From the NCBI GenBank assembly GCA_020226215.1, contig CM035235.1:40535457-40599456 (forward strand): a stretch of 64,000 bases of DNA. Reading direction: 5' to 3'. Shown here in pieces: positions 12,234 to 24,109 of this stretch (the stretch's first letter is position 1; each line of letters starts with the position of its first letter). The notes under the pieces were generated by a model that saw nothing but the letters and a program-made list of their open reading frames with translations, did not search any database and was not told the origin of the DNA. Origin of the DNA: Sindora glabra (lineage: Eukaryota > Streptophyta > Magnoliopsida > Fabales > Fabaceae). Position numbers and translations under genes: made by a program.

Positions 12234-14196
12234 ATGGATCCTTTTGAAGAAGCAATTGCTCCCACTTAAAGGAACATAAGAGGTCTTATAATATTGAAGG
12301 CATTTGCCATTGTGTGAGTTAAGGATGAAAAGTTACCTATTTAGTTCAATGTCATGAGGAAGATAGAAGAAAAGTATAAATCAACTTATAATATATGCAT
12401 TGGATTAACAACATGGTCTCAATTATTAATAATTTATGTTCATTAAAAGTATGTCCCCTCAACATTGAAGGATAACATTTAGGAGGAGGTCTTGGTATAT
12501 ATATTTGATTTAGATTGTTTTATGTTATCTATATGAAAAATTTTATTTGTAGAATAATCATATAAAACTTTTTCATGTGTATATTTTTTCTTGTAAAGTG
12601 CCTTCAATATTCCTAACACTTAACATATGTGCAACATATTACTATTACATGCAATGATCTGATGGAGGGATTTTAAGGCAACTTTGAGATATGACTACAT
12701 CAATCTTGTGATGACTAAGAAAATAACCACTTTAGAAATAGAACTTCATTAACCAACAACCATGGGAGAAGTTCTCAAAAGAGAGGGACAACAAATAATT
12801 CCAAGTAAAATTTATGAATTATAATAGCCAATTCTTGTTAATGTATTGTTTATACATCATTTGTAATTATGATTTAATATATCCTTTAGTCAATAAGAGT
12901 TAAGTAGGTCTAACTGAGAGTGGCAAAGAAAAAATTTATATTGATATAAACTCTACCAGGAGGTTATTAGAAATTAGAAAATGAAATACTAGCAAAGAGG
13001 TCTATGAAAGTTAATGATAAGGACATCAATGAGGAACTTTCTATTTCTAATGTAGAGTTATTAAAGCAAGATAGAATTAATAACCAAGGGTAGTATAGAA
13101 CCTTGAAAAGTCAGGCCATTATAAAGAGGATTTAACCAAAATGTATCATTTCATTTTTAAAGCTTTCATTTCATGCAAGAAGTTTTAATTATCTATTATT
13201 TGTTTATTGTTACAGGAAACTCTCACATAATAGGCTTCCTAGGGTGAGTTTGAGTTAGTTATGAAGTACTACATCTTGACTATAAAACTAGGATTTAAGA
13301 AGAATTTTAACTATGTTTAGTTTGTTGGACATGATGTCAACTTGAGGGACTGCTTTAGACCATTAAAATGCCTTTTGACGAGACATTTATAAGCTAACTT
13401 GGAGGTTCTCAAAGTGAGCATTGCCCATGAATTAGAATAAAAACTCACTTGAATAAAAACTTACATTAGATATAGCAGTAGTAAGAGTAATTTTGCACTT
13501 TGTAGGAGTAGATAGCTTGACACAGATATGGTGTCAACTTGAATCATCACTTTAAACAATGAGGGAATTATTTAGTTAGACATTTGTAAGCTAAGTTGGA
13601 GGACCTTAGAATGAGCATTGTTTATGACTTAGAGCAAGAACTCACTTAAGTAATAACTTAAATTAGATGGAGTAATAGCATAAGCAATTTCATGCTCTAT
13701 AGGAGTAGATAGCTTGTTAGCCTACCACAAGTAGTTTTGTGGCATCATTCTAGCTTGCACTTAGGACTTTTAATCAAGAGGAGGTGCTAACTCTTTCTGT
13801 GACTAGTTTAAAGGACATGACAACACTTATAGCATTGACCTCCATAGTAGAAGACTTGATAAAGACCCTACCCAAGGTAAATGTCACCTTTAATATTTAC
13901 ACTCTTCCATGAAAATCTATACTTGATTTGGAGTTCCTAGAGTTAGGGTTCACATTGCATAGAGTAAAGCCCTACTCATTTTAATGGTAATGGAACCATT
14001 TTTACAAAAATTCACAATTGAGTATATTTTGGTAGGTTATGAGCCACACCATCACCCATGGTTAGATGATTAAGTAGAGGTGGTGGTTGATAAGCCATTA
14101 ATCCATATCATTAAGATGCTAATGCCAAGTGAAGAAGTTTGGATAGTGGAACATGTCCATAAGACCTTTATTACATGGTTAAGGGCCCTTGTATAA
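12234..14196 (+). pseudogene. CACTA-associated plant transposase-like protein, fragments
   Basis: The start ATGGATCC at 12234 opens a frame containing RNIRGLIILKAFAIV and EKLPI*FNVMRKIEEK. This resembles the RKTRG...KLPIxYN start of plant En/Spm-type (Ptta) proteins. Near 14090-14196 the frame reads LIHIIKMLMPSEEVWIVEH then KTFITWLRALV. This matches the conserved block before the C48 (Ulp1-like) protease of such proteins (IPxPSDEIKTVxxAIGTFxAWPRxLV in the family). Stops and frame changes separate the pieces. The protein's precise role in CACTA transposition is uncertain. Confidence 0.5.
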
Positions 14197-14578
14197 TACC
14201 TAATAGAAGTATCATCATGTATATTTTATTCCTTTACTAACATTTTTATATGTTTTGAGGTTATATTACTTTTATTATGTGAGATTTTTTACTTATATTA
14301 TTTTTGTTTCAATGATCTTTAAATCATGATTGGAAGGTGTTACAAGTGCTATGCAAATTTTTTGGGCTTTTCATCTTATGCTAAGCTCTAGATGAAGATA
14401 AAGATAGTGGGGAAATGTAATTCATTGTACATTAAAAATGTCACTATTTGATAACTTTTGAGGTTCAAGGAGCTCAATGTCTCTTACATCTAACTTTTAG
14501 TTAAATAAGTTTATACTTTCTTTTTTAATTAAACATGAATTAATTCAACTACTATTTAAATATAAGTATTGTTATGAT
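14197..14578 (+). other. CACTA-relic sequence left of the copia solo LTR
   Basis: AT-rich, with no readable domain. It joins the CACTA protein fragments to the solo LTR's TSD at 14579. Confidence 0.35.
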
Positions 14579-14583
14579 TGATA

Positions 14584-16200
14584 TATTGGTGTATATGTCC
14601 TAGAGGCCAATCATAAGATGATTGTAATAATGTATAATATATTATATTTTATTTTAGATAATAAATTATTTTTTTATTTTATTTTAATATTTACATAATT
14701 TATAACTTAATATAATAATCATGCAAGGAATAATTTTACTATTCCTAAAATGTCCATAGTCGAATATTATTGCAAAAAGGATAATAATAATAATACATTG
14801 AAATTATTATGTATGGTGAGTGATGATTATAAATCATGAATATATGATATCAAATCAATACATGGGTACATTGTTAGTGAATAGATGTATTAGATTGACC
14901 TACTATAAGAATATTACATGGATTGTCACATATCATTAGCTATTTTTATGTAGCCACAATGCATGTAGTCATTTAACTTGAAGTCATTATGATTCCCTAC
15001 ATGAGGGGTCACACACTTTGATACCATCTTATGTCACTTTTAATTAGGATGACGTGAAGGCATTGATTGAGTGTGTCATGAATCATGCAGAAGGATGTGA
15101 GTGATATAAATGAGATTTTGATCCTTTTGTATACAAGAGTGATATCTTTGTGTCTCTTGATTGAGTGAGACTTAGAAATGCATTACTATGCTCAAATGGA
15201 TTAATATGTGGTATTGCTTATCTATTTAAGTTAGTCTACTTGGTATAAAAAAATATAAATTAAACATTGATAAGGATGATACACTTCATAACTTTAGTTT
15301 AATTTAGATATCATTATAAAAAGGATTATGTTGCAAAGCATTGATCACACATTAAATAGATATTGAATCATAGACATTTTTACTACTTGGGTGGTAGTGA
15401 TATATTGCTAGAAACCATTTGCTATCTACAATTCACTAATGAGTCATTACTAACATAGTAGAAACCTATAAGATTACACAAAAAGAGTAAGAATGAGATT
15501 ATAATTAATTAATTTTTAGTTAGACTAAAAACTTGTTAATTGAGTCTATTATTTTGTATATATATATATATATATTATCAAAGTAATAATATATATATTC
15601 ACATATTATATTATATTATATTAAAGTAATATCAAATAATTATATCATTTGATATTAGATAATTATATTATAAGATAATATTATTATATAATATTATTTA
15701 TTTATTAATATTTAGGTAATATTAGATAACTAATGGATAAATCTTATTTCTCCTCACTCTCACCATGTTAGGGATAAGGTATTAGTGGCTAAGTAGAATT
15801 AAAATTGGATGCAATTTTTTTAGTAGGACTAGGAAAGGGGCACGCCTTTAGCTTTATAAAAGGGGCATGAAGGTGTCATTGTTTAATTCAAAAAACAAAT
15901 AAAATTGCCACTAGAAAAAATCACATAAAAACCTTATTAAAATTGCACTAAACCTTACTCTTTTTTTGAGAGATAGATCCTAGCAAATTTGTAGAGGTTG
16001 AGAAGTAATCATTCACTCCGTATAGATATTATAGATGTACCATCACTTGATTGTGCTAGTGATTCAAATTAACATTTCAAGAGGTAATCTTTAATTCTTG
16101 AGTTATGTCTTTACGTATTGATTTGTGGGAAGGTTTCACATTACATAATTTTTAAAAATTTATTTTCCACTGTGTTACATAATATATGTGAAACCTAACA
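14584..16200 (+). mobile_element. Solo LTR, copia-type, copy 1; TSD TGATA/TAATA
   Basis: The LTR begins TATTGGTGTATATG (canonical TGTTGG start, one transition) and ends GAAACCTAACA. It is colinear over its whole length with 51119-52766, with long shared blocks such as TATTATATTTTATTTTAGATAA and TCATTTTTAATTA/GGATGACG-like text. The 5 bp on each side are TGATA (14579-14583) and TAATA (16201-16205), differing by one G-to-A change. A TATA box lies at 15853-15863 (TTTATAAAAGG). The TGTT...AACA ends fit Ty1-copia. No internal region is present. Confidence 0.85.
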
Positions 16201-16205
16201 TAATA

Positions 16206-16969
16206 GTCATTAGTGAATGCTAAATATGGATTCCTAAATCCATATCAACTTGACATTGTATTGTAGGGTGATGATAAGTTGAGGAAGGAATACATTGTCA
16301 ATATTTTACTTAATAAGTGTAGGAAAGTCTACTACCTTACTCTATACCATAAGGGATAACTTTCACTTATTTATTAGTTGTAATTTTCCCTTTTCATAAA
16401 TAGATTTTTAGCAATTTATTATGCCATTATATTGTAAGCATTATCGGTTACTTACCATTATGGTCCCAAAAAGGAAGACTATTTTTTAATCAGATCCTTT
16501 AGGGGGAGAAGTGTGATCCTAGTTAAGGTAGTACTTAAATGAAGCTCTACATTTATGTACAAGAAAGGTGTGTAACTAGATGTGAAAAACCAAAAATTAA
16601 TATAGGAAGTAATGAAGGTATGTTTTTTATGTAAGATTGTAACATGTTGTAAATGGAAACTTTTGAATTAATGAGATCAAACTAACTTTCTATTGTATTC
16701 TAGTGCCTAAGAGAGCTCAACAATATGGATTATGGATAGCACATCATGTGATACATGCATGATATATTACATGATTGTAAAAGCCCATCCAAGGTAAATT
16801 AGTCTTGATTATGGATAGCTCTATATTATTCACCATTCATCACATGTTTAATTAACTAAATTAGTCTTGATGATAATATGCTAATTGTGTACAAATTGCA
16901 GTACTTCAAGGATAATCCTAAACCATACACTCAAGAAAGCCTTGCACTACTATAGAATTGTCCTTTGAG
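16206..16969 (+). other. CACTA-relic sequence, possible C48-like protease trace
   Basis: Plus-strand text near 16270-16370 reads DDKLRKEYIVNILLNK then KVYYLTLYHKG. This vaguely resembles the region of the Ulp1-like protease in plant CACTA-associated proteins. The identification is weak. The remainder has no readable signal. Confidence 0.25.
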
Positions 16970-17005
16970 ATTAATTATTTTAGCTATTTGACATTAGTTA
17001 TTACT

Positions 17006-17007
<2 letters not shown>

Positions 17008-17038
<31 letters not shown>
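17008..17038. repeat. (TA)n microsatellite
   Basis: About 31 bp of uninterrupted TA dinucleotides within the right subterminal part of the CACTA-like relic. Confidence 0.95.
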
Positions 17039-17040
<2 letters not shown>

Positions 17041-17634
17041 CATCATTTTTTATTTAGCATATTCAATGTCGATTTTGAAACTAACATTTAATGTATGTAA
17101 CTACATTAGTTGTTTTGTGGGAAAAGTAGTGTGTTAAGTTTCAAGATATTGATTATTATTCACATTAGATGTCGGTTTGTAATTGATGTTATAAGTTATA
17201 ATAAACTAACATATAACATAGACCACAACATTTATTTGAAAATTGCCTTTGAAAATTGACATTTTTTTATAACATAAATTTCACACATAATGTTAGTTTA
17301 TGTTAAATAACTAACTTAATATGTTCAAAAAGGACATTTTTTTTATAATTATTAACATTATTTATTGATTTTTTTATTATAGCAATATTCACCTAGTCCT
17401 TACTACACCTAAAGTGGTATCCAAACCTAATTATATAATTTACCAATCATATTATTATATAAGTAGTATTATTATAGGCAATAGTATTGAGGCCTTATTT
17501 TAGTGTCTCTACTATAAAAAATAATATTACAAACACAATAAACACCTAATGCAACAATTTCATACATAAAATCATTCCAAATAAAGGAAGATATATGATA
17601 TGTACATGTTACAAAGAAAGAAGTTACATTGTAT
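17039..17634 (+). other. CACTA-like subterminal repeats and unassigned AT-rich DNA
   Basis: It holds several degenerate copies, in both orientations, of an AACATTTAATGT / GATGTCGGTTTGTAATTGAT-type word, which is typical of CACTA subterminal regions. The last 230 bp show nothing recognisable before the presumed start of the E5 LTR. Confidence 0.4.
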
Positions 17635-19757
17635 TGTAATGACTTGGCTATTGATAATAGTCTTATTAAAATCCACTATAGTAAAAAAAAAAGGATAAAC
17701 ATATCAAAATTGATGTTATAAGTGCAACATTACTATTATATGATTCTTTTGAATAGAAATTCATTACCTAGCTTATGCCTTTAAACTTTGATGGTATCAT
17801 GTATTGTTTATTGAGTCAAAGATATTGTAACATTGAAATTTTTGTAAAATAGGGAGGCAATAGTTGACTATGTAATTGACTATTGCTTTATGAATTACCT
17901 TCTGGACTAGTATAATTAATTATATAGTCAACTCTAGCTCAGTAAATTCAATTGATAAATAAATGTCATGGTTTTTACTTTTTTTTTCCTAAAATGCTCC
18001 TTAACCCTTTTAATCCAAAATAACACCTTTTTCCTTGTTTTCTTATTTCTTATCATCATCCTTTAAGCTTCCAAGGACACCTTAGAGTCTTAAAGAGGAA
18101 TTTTACAATTCTTCTTAACCTCATTTCCTTGAGCTAACTAATTCATCAATTATTGATTCTTTATCAATCCATTATCATTATACTCATTTATTATCTTTAT
18201 TACAATTGAGTTTTCAAAAAAAAATGTTAATGGAAGTTGAGCCATGAAAACTTTAACACATAATCTCTTATTTGATAAATGAATAGACACTTTAACTAAC
18301 TCATCTTGCATTCTAAGCCATTCTCTTCAACTTTGTGAGTAATATTATGCCTAAACTCTAATACAAATTTCATGATTTGATAAGTTTGATGCTTTTATGG
18401 TATGTTGATGATTATTTAAGGAAATGATGTTGAATGTATTAAATGGATAAATTATGTGATAGGATATAATCTTTAAAGATGGTATTTAATGTATGTGATG
18501 ACTTGGTTGAAGTTTGGTATGAATTAAATGATGAATGAAAGGTATTAATTACTAATGAATAGTATTTGCATAGGAGAATTTGTAGAACACCAACATATAG
18601 TTGACTATGTATGCTTGAGTTGTTCTTCATGATATTATAGTAAACTATTAGCACTAGGTTTTGCCTTTGGGCAAAGGTAGTTGACTATAATCGTCCAAAG
18701 TTACCTCCGAAACCTTATACTTGACTACATAATTGAACATAAGTGCTAGAGTTTGGTTTTAAATATTGATAGTTGAGTATATAGTTGACTATGACTCTTT
18801 TTTTTTTTCTATAAAATCATATTTTTATGAAAAATAGTAGGTATTGGATCATTTCAATGATATGATGTAAGAATGGATAATCTTAAATACATATCATATT
18901 GTGTAGTATAAGTGATGGATCTTCTTGTATGCTTTTTAAAGTTTAAGATTAGTGGAATACGATAACATTGACTTTTGAATCTTAAAAAGGTTAATCTTTT
19001 GAATTATTTAAGTGATGACATGCCTTGTAAGGCTTTGTGTATGCCTAAATACTTGTGTTAACTTAAGTTTAATTTGATGATGATGCTATAAGGCATTTAT
19101 TGGATTTATGAATGGTTTGTTAGCAATGAGATGAGAATGAAATATGATATGATGTGAATGTTATGCACCGAGATTTGTATGCAAAGCTTGTAATAGTTAG
19201 GTTACCATATAGTCTTAGAGGGATGAAGGAGAAAGGAGTCACAAGGTAGGTGTATATTGTGTTTATGCTAAACTATGATGTTATGTAGTTTCCATATATT
19301 TCTTGTGCTTAAACTCGATAAGTGTTACCCTATAGATATTTAGACCTATGTCATACAATATGAAAAGGCATTTTATTAATGATGTTTGGTAATTGTATAC
19401 TTGTCTTATGGAACTTGAGAAAGTAGTAGATGCCCTATTCTATATTTGTTTATTTCATTATAATTGTTTTCAAATTCCTTGTTAGGTAAGATATTTTTCA
19501 TTAAGTCTCATACTCATTATTTTATAGGTTTAAGCATTGTGATAAATAGTAGGATCATTCACTTCCACCACCACAATAAGGGCACTTTTCTTCAAGGGCT
19601 TAACATTAGCTTTTAGATTGGCAATATGCTTTGTCTTAGTCTAATTTTACATTTAAACATAAAGGGATTAAGGAGTATAGTAGGCCATGTCTATATTGAG
19701 ATAGGATTCAAATAAAGATTATTCTTTTGAGTAGTTAATATAGCTTATGCCTTGCTA
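17635..19757 (+). mobile_element. E5: 5' LTR, left part (Tekay/Del-like gypsy, plus strand)
   Basis: The core is the reverse-complement counterpart of the E3 LTRs. For example 18480-18540 (GACTTGGTTGAAGTTTGGTATGAATTAAATG) matches the minus strand of 20160-20225. The left edge, TGTAATGACTTGG at 17635, is inferred from the E3 LTR start TGTAATACCC and is uncertain. The LTR is cut at 19757 by insertion of E3 and resumes at 31118. It holds roughly 0.9 kb (about 18850-19750) not obviously matched in the E3 LTRs. TTGACT words, some forming palindromes, occur near 17852, 17866, 18605, 18690 and 18790. Confidence 0.65.
19753..19757 (+). repeat. E3 target-site duplication, left copy (TGCTA)
   Basis: TGCTA here pairs with TGCTG at 31118-31122, one G-to-A transition apart. 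They flank the E3 LTR ends TATCATGAC (left) and GGGTATTACA (right), marking a gypsy-type 5-bp duplication in E5's LTR. Confidence 0.75.
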
Positions 19758-21082
19758 TATCATGACCCAGTTCAACCATAATTGAAATGAGATTATTTTT
19801 CCAATAATCTTATTTTCCTATTTCATATACATTGGTAAAAATTATAATGTTTTTATTCATATCTTGTACTCATTCATCAAGGAACATTCATCTTGTATTA
19901 TCATACATGTTTGAGGTCATTCACTCTTGTATATCATGTTTAGGATAGCTTATTATAATTCATTTACCAAAATAATACATTTTTATAAGAAAACAAGGTT
20001 GTGGTCTATTGTCCAAAGATAAAATTTGGCACTTATAATTGATTATGTAGTCAATTATAAAGGTTTAAAGACAATTTTGGACAATTATAATTAACTACAT
20101 GTTATGATTTTTCAAGTTTTTAAGTGCAAACATAGTTCATATGCAATTTATACTTTTTAAACATCATTAAATTCATACCAAACTTCAACTAAGTCATTAA
20201 AGGCATTAAATACCATTTCTAAACATTAAATCCCTACACAAACCATTAATTTATTATAATTATCATCATTTTCATACACAATCATTAGTATACAATAAAA
20301 CACTAGAACTTATCGAATTGTTACATTTAAATTGGATATTAGGTAATATATTACTCATTATACTTAGATTGGTAGCTTGAAGTGTAGAGAATATTCATTA
20401 GAACTTATATTCATCAAACAAGGATGGATCCATAAGTTAAGGTTATGGGTGGTTCATTTTCTACTAACAATTATGTGGTTGAAATGAAAAGTTTAAATTG
20501 AATATGGATTAATATGGAAGAGATTAAGTGATCAAGAATAATTAATTGACAAGTATCTTACCTTAAAGTTGTGAGAATTGATGAGAAATTAGAGATTTCT
20601 TCTTAAAGCTCCTAGGATCTTCCTTAGAAGTTTGGAGGAGATAATAAGGGCAAGTGTGAAATAAAAAACACAAGGTAATGCATAGGTGTTTTAGGGATAA
20701 AAAGGGCTAAATGACATTTTTGGAAGAAGAAGAAAAATTACAATTTTAACTTAAGAATTAATTTCCCTAAGTCATAGTTGATTGTATAGTCGATTATGCC
20801 TTTCTAGATAGTAATATGAATGGACATAGTCAACTATATAGTTAACTACCACTCCACTTTTTTTTACACATTTTCCATTATTTTGCCTTTTATACTCTAT
20901 ACCATTTACATATTGCCTTGTATCATGGTACATTCCATTATCCATTTCTTTTCCATCACATTTATTTAATTCAATAGATCCAAAAGCCTAAATATATCAT
21001 TCAATCAATTAGGCGCATCTAATTTAGCAAGCAATCAATCATTCGAAAAAAAATTCAAATTTAGCTTCTTAAGGGTATTAAA
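19758..21082 (-). mobile_element. E3 3' LTR (left in window)
   Basis: It aligns end to end with 29720-31117. Shared landmarks are TATCATGACnnAGTTCAACC, CATCATTTTCATACACAATCAT and TTAGATTnnTAnCTTGAAGTGTAGAGAAT. Many mismatches and small indels show an old insertion. It contains several TTGACT/AGTCAA words (near 20040-20065, 20780-20800 and 20825-20850). Confidence 0.85.
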
Positions 21083-21102
21083 ATACTTTTCCTTAAAAAG
21101 AA
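21083..21102 (-). other. E3 polypurine tract region
   Basis: On the minus strand, AAGGAAAAGTATTT immediately precedes the 3' LTR start (TTAATACCCTTAAG). This is the expected place and composition for the plus-strand primer of the element. Confidence 0.6.
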
Positions 21103-21177
21103 TTCATTCTCAAATTATCAAAAATAGTGTGTAAGATGGTTTATCCTACTAAGATAATAAAATCTAAGCCATAGACT

Positions 21178-22560
21178 TACAAAATAAATGAGGATATTTT
21201 TAATTCATATCCTCTTCTAATTTCTACGTAGCATCCTTTGTTGTATTTCTTTCCTATAAGACTTTCACTAATTGTACTTTCTTTAACCTCAATTTTTAGA
21301 CTTGTTGGTCCAAATTTCTAATCGATTATTTCTTAGACAATAGTCTAACATCCATTTAGAGTGGTTCCCCTTTAATGACATAAAAGTCTTCTAGTACATA
21401 TTTTTAAAGCATGGAAACATAGAAAATATTATAGATATCATATAAATTATTTGATAGTTCTAAGTAATAAGCTACAACTTCAACTCACCAAAAAATAGGA
21501 AAGGTTTTTATGTAGCAGGGTGCAAGTTTCCTTTTTTTTACTAAATTGTATGACTCCATTCATTAATGAAACTTTGAAAAACACTTGGTCTTTGACTTGG
21601 AGCTCTAGATCCCTTCTCTTTTTATTTGCATAAAATATTTTGATTGATCTTACATGATCATAAGTTAATTTTAATTGATTTGCATTTTTTAATGCATATA
21701 TTACCAAATCTAGTTCTAAGAGTTTAGCTTCTCTTAGTTTGTACTAGCCTATTAGAGATTTACTTTTTTTACTAGACAATACTTCAAATAGGGTTATTTT
21801 GATGCTAGCTTGTTAGTTGTTGTTGTATGGAAACTTTATCAAAGGTAAATACTTTTCCTGGCTGCCTTCAAAGTTGAAAGCACATGCCTTAAGCATGTTC
21901 TCTTACACTTGAATGGTATGTTTGGATTGTCTATTAGTTTGTGAATAAAAAATAGTACTAAAATGCAATTACATCCATGGTTTGTATTAGAAAGATTGCT
22001 AGAAATAGGTAGTGAGTTAAGTATATCTATAAAAAATAATGGTAGTGGGGACTTTATGTAAAGGTATAATCTTTTCCAAATATACTTACACATATTGTGT
22101 CGTTAAGAAAATAGTTTTAATTGGCAAGAAATAAGTTATCTTGGATAGAAAGTTTACTATTTCTTAGATAGAATTACACCTTCTTCAAGACCTGAGCAAA
22201 CTAATTAGAAAATCCATTGTTATGCTATCTTTTTTCCATTTCAAAATCTATAAGAATTGATGAAGTCTTGTTAGTCATTGGTGTTTAACTTTTATCTATT
22301 TGTAGGTGAGACATTTGGTTACATACTTAAATACATCTATTTTCATTCCTTTCCACTAAAAGACTTCTTAAAGAGTATGACATATTTTGGCTATTCCTAG
22401 ATGCATCACATAAGAAGAGTAATATGATTGATGCAATAATTTATTTCATTCACTCAAAGGAACCTGAATGAATTACTCCTTGCTTGTTAATGATAATGTT
22501 TTCATTTTTATTTACTATTGCTTCCTTTTTTAAGAAAATGTATAAAGGATAATTGTTTTG
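21178..22560 (-). pseudogene. E3 integrase with chromodomain-like C-terminus
   Basis: Read from about 22420 down: KCLTYK (zinc-binding end), ITMDFLISLLRS and FLSKITYFLPIK (catalytic-core start near 22225-22120). Then HTIQ/LKACAF-type text and YLPLIKFPYNNNYQASI (21880-21790), and the C-terminal fold RSIKIFYANKKRRDLELQV...VFFKVSLMNGV (21640-21540). Finally KLRLKKVQLVKVL and KLEEDMN*KYPHLF (21310-21180) match the chromodomain-type end of Tekay/Del integrases. Integrase would join the cDNA to host DNA. Stops, many of them tryptophan codons turned to TAG/TGA, kill the frame. Confidence 0.85.
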
Positions 22561-22975
22561 AGACTCTTTAATTCTTTGTACTAATATAGATTCACAACCA
22601 CTTGGGCAAGCAATACCTTTAAATCACTAACTTGTATGCTAGCTAGAACACTAGAAGATTCCCTGCTCATGGCATTAGTTATAACATTTACCTAGCTTGA
22701 ATGATAAAGGATTAAACAATCATAATCTTTATTAGTTCCATCCATCTTTTTTGCCTTAGATTCAAAATTTTCTACTCAACGATGTACTTCAGGCTCTTCG
22801 GACCAATATATACCTTGCAAGTTTCTTTGTACAAGTAGTGTTTCCAAAATGTTAATGCAAAAACTACTATAACTATTTCTAGATCATGTGTTAGATAATT
22901 AATAGTTAAAGAGAGGCTTAAGCAATCACCTTCCTATATTACATTAGTATACAACCTAAACTAGTTTTAGAGGCA
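22561..22975 (-). pseudogene. E3 RNase H domain
   Basis: Fragments matching the gypsy RNase H end LNLRQRRWLELLKDY...YHPGKANVVADALSR are readable across frames. ILNLRQKRWMELIK lies near 22760-22720 and IIQAR*ML near 22700. RNase H removes the RNA template during reverse transcription. The domain lies between RT and integrase, as expected, and is broken by frameshifts. Confidence 0.7.
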
Positions 22976-24070
22976 TCACAATACAATATATCATCCTCCC
23001 ATTCCTAAATGTAAGGTTAATATAGGAGCAAAGGTTAAATATATATTTAATTTTTGGAAACTGCTTTCATACTCATCACTCCATTCAAGATTTTTTCCCT
23101 TTTTAGTCGTTTTGGTCAATGGTGCAACTAGCTTAATGAAATCCTAAACAAAATGCCAATAATATCTTACTAATCCTAAGAAACTTTGAATTTTAGTAGC
23201 AAAAATGAGCCTTTACTAACTTTCTATAGCTTTAATTTTCTATGGATCTACTTGAACTCCTTCTTGTGTCACCATATGCCTTAAGAATTTCACACTTGTC
23301 TGTTAACATTCACATTTTAAAAATGATATAAAGTTTGCATCATGATTCGGAGGTATTGAGCTTACTCCTTAATGCTTTTAAAGTACACCAAAATATTTTC
23401 TATAAACAAAATAATAAATTTATCTAAAAAGGTTTTGAACACCCTATTCATAAGGCTCAAGAATGTTATTGGTACATTAGTCAAACCAAAAGATATCACT
23501 AAAAATTTATAGTGCCTATACCTAGTTCTAAAAGTTATCTTTGGTATGTTTACCCCATGAATTCTTAACTTATGGTATCTTGACCTTAAGTCTATATCGG
23601 AAAAATACTTAACACCTTGTATTTGATCAAACAAATCATCAATACAGGGTAAAGGATAATTGTTCTTAATTTCCACTTTGTTCAACTGAGGGTAATTTAT
23701 ACACAAACAAAAGAATCCATTTTTCTTCTAAAAAAATAGCATGAAGGCTCCTAGAGAGATAAACTAGGTCAAATGAATTCCTTATTTAGCCATTCTTGCA
23801 ACTACACTTTCAAGTCTTTCAATTCAATTGGTGCCATCTTATAAGGAGGTATGGATATTAGTTCTATGTTAAGTGCTAAATCAATGTTGAATTTAATTTC
23901 TCATCTTGATGGTAGCCTAGGTAACTTTTTAAAGAATATATTTAGGAACTCTTGCATTATAAGAGCTTTACTCATGTTCATCATTGAGTCATTTCACAAA
24001 CATGTTTATTTCACCAAGTCTCTTTTTGAAATAGTGCCCAAGTTATTACACCTTTTGTGTAGGTTGGAAC
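22976..24070 (-). pseudogene. E3 reverse transcriptase
   Basis: The clearest open part is 23362-23706: CINYPQLNKVEIKNNYPLPC, DDLFDQIQGVKYFSDIDLRS, FLVISFGLTN and LFIENILVYF. These are the RT palm motifs of plant chromoviruses. The catalytic F-I-D-D has become F-I-E-N (near 23400), which would abolish activity. Upstream, IMQEFLNIF, KKLPRLPS, FNIDLALN and IPPYKMAPIELKDL (24000-23820) give the protease-RT linker and RT start. The frame is otherwise broken. Confidence 0.9.
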
Positions 24071-24109
24071 TTACCTAACAAGGAATTTTGCTTCTTTAGG
24101 ACCATTATA

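Larger units (their letters stand above)
9600..17400 (+). mobile_element. CACTA-like (En/Spm) relic, approximate borders
   Basis: Both flanks carry dispersed subterminal words typical of CACTA elements: AAGATGTCGATTTTTTAATT and GATGTTGAAATCAATG near 9750-9790, and TTAGATGTCGGTTTGTAATT with GATGTTATAAG and CTAACATATAAC near 17160-17215. CTAACATCTGAC also lies at 12166. Between them are plus-strand fragments of a CACTA-associated protein (12234-14196). Two solo LTRs interrupt it. The terminal CACTA repeats and 3-bp TSD could not be identified, so the borders are estimates. Confidence 0.5.
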
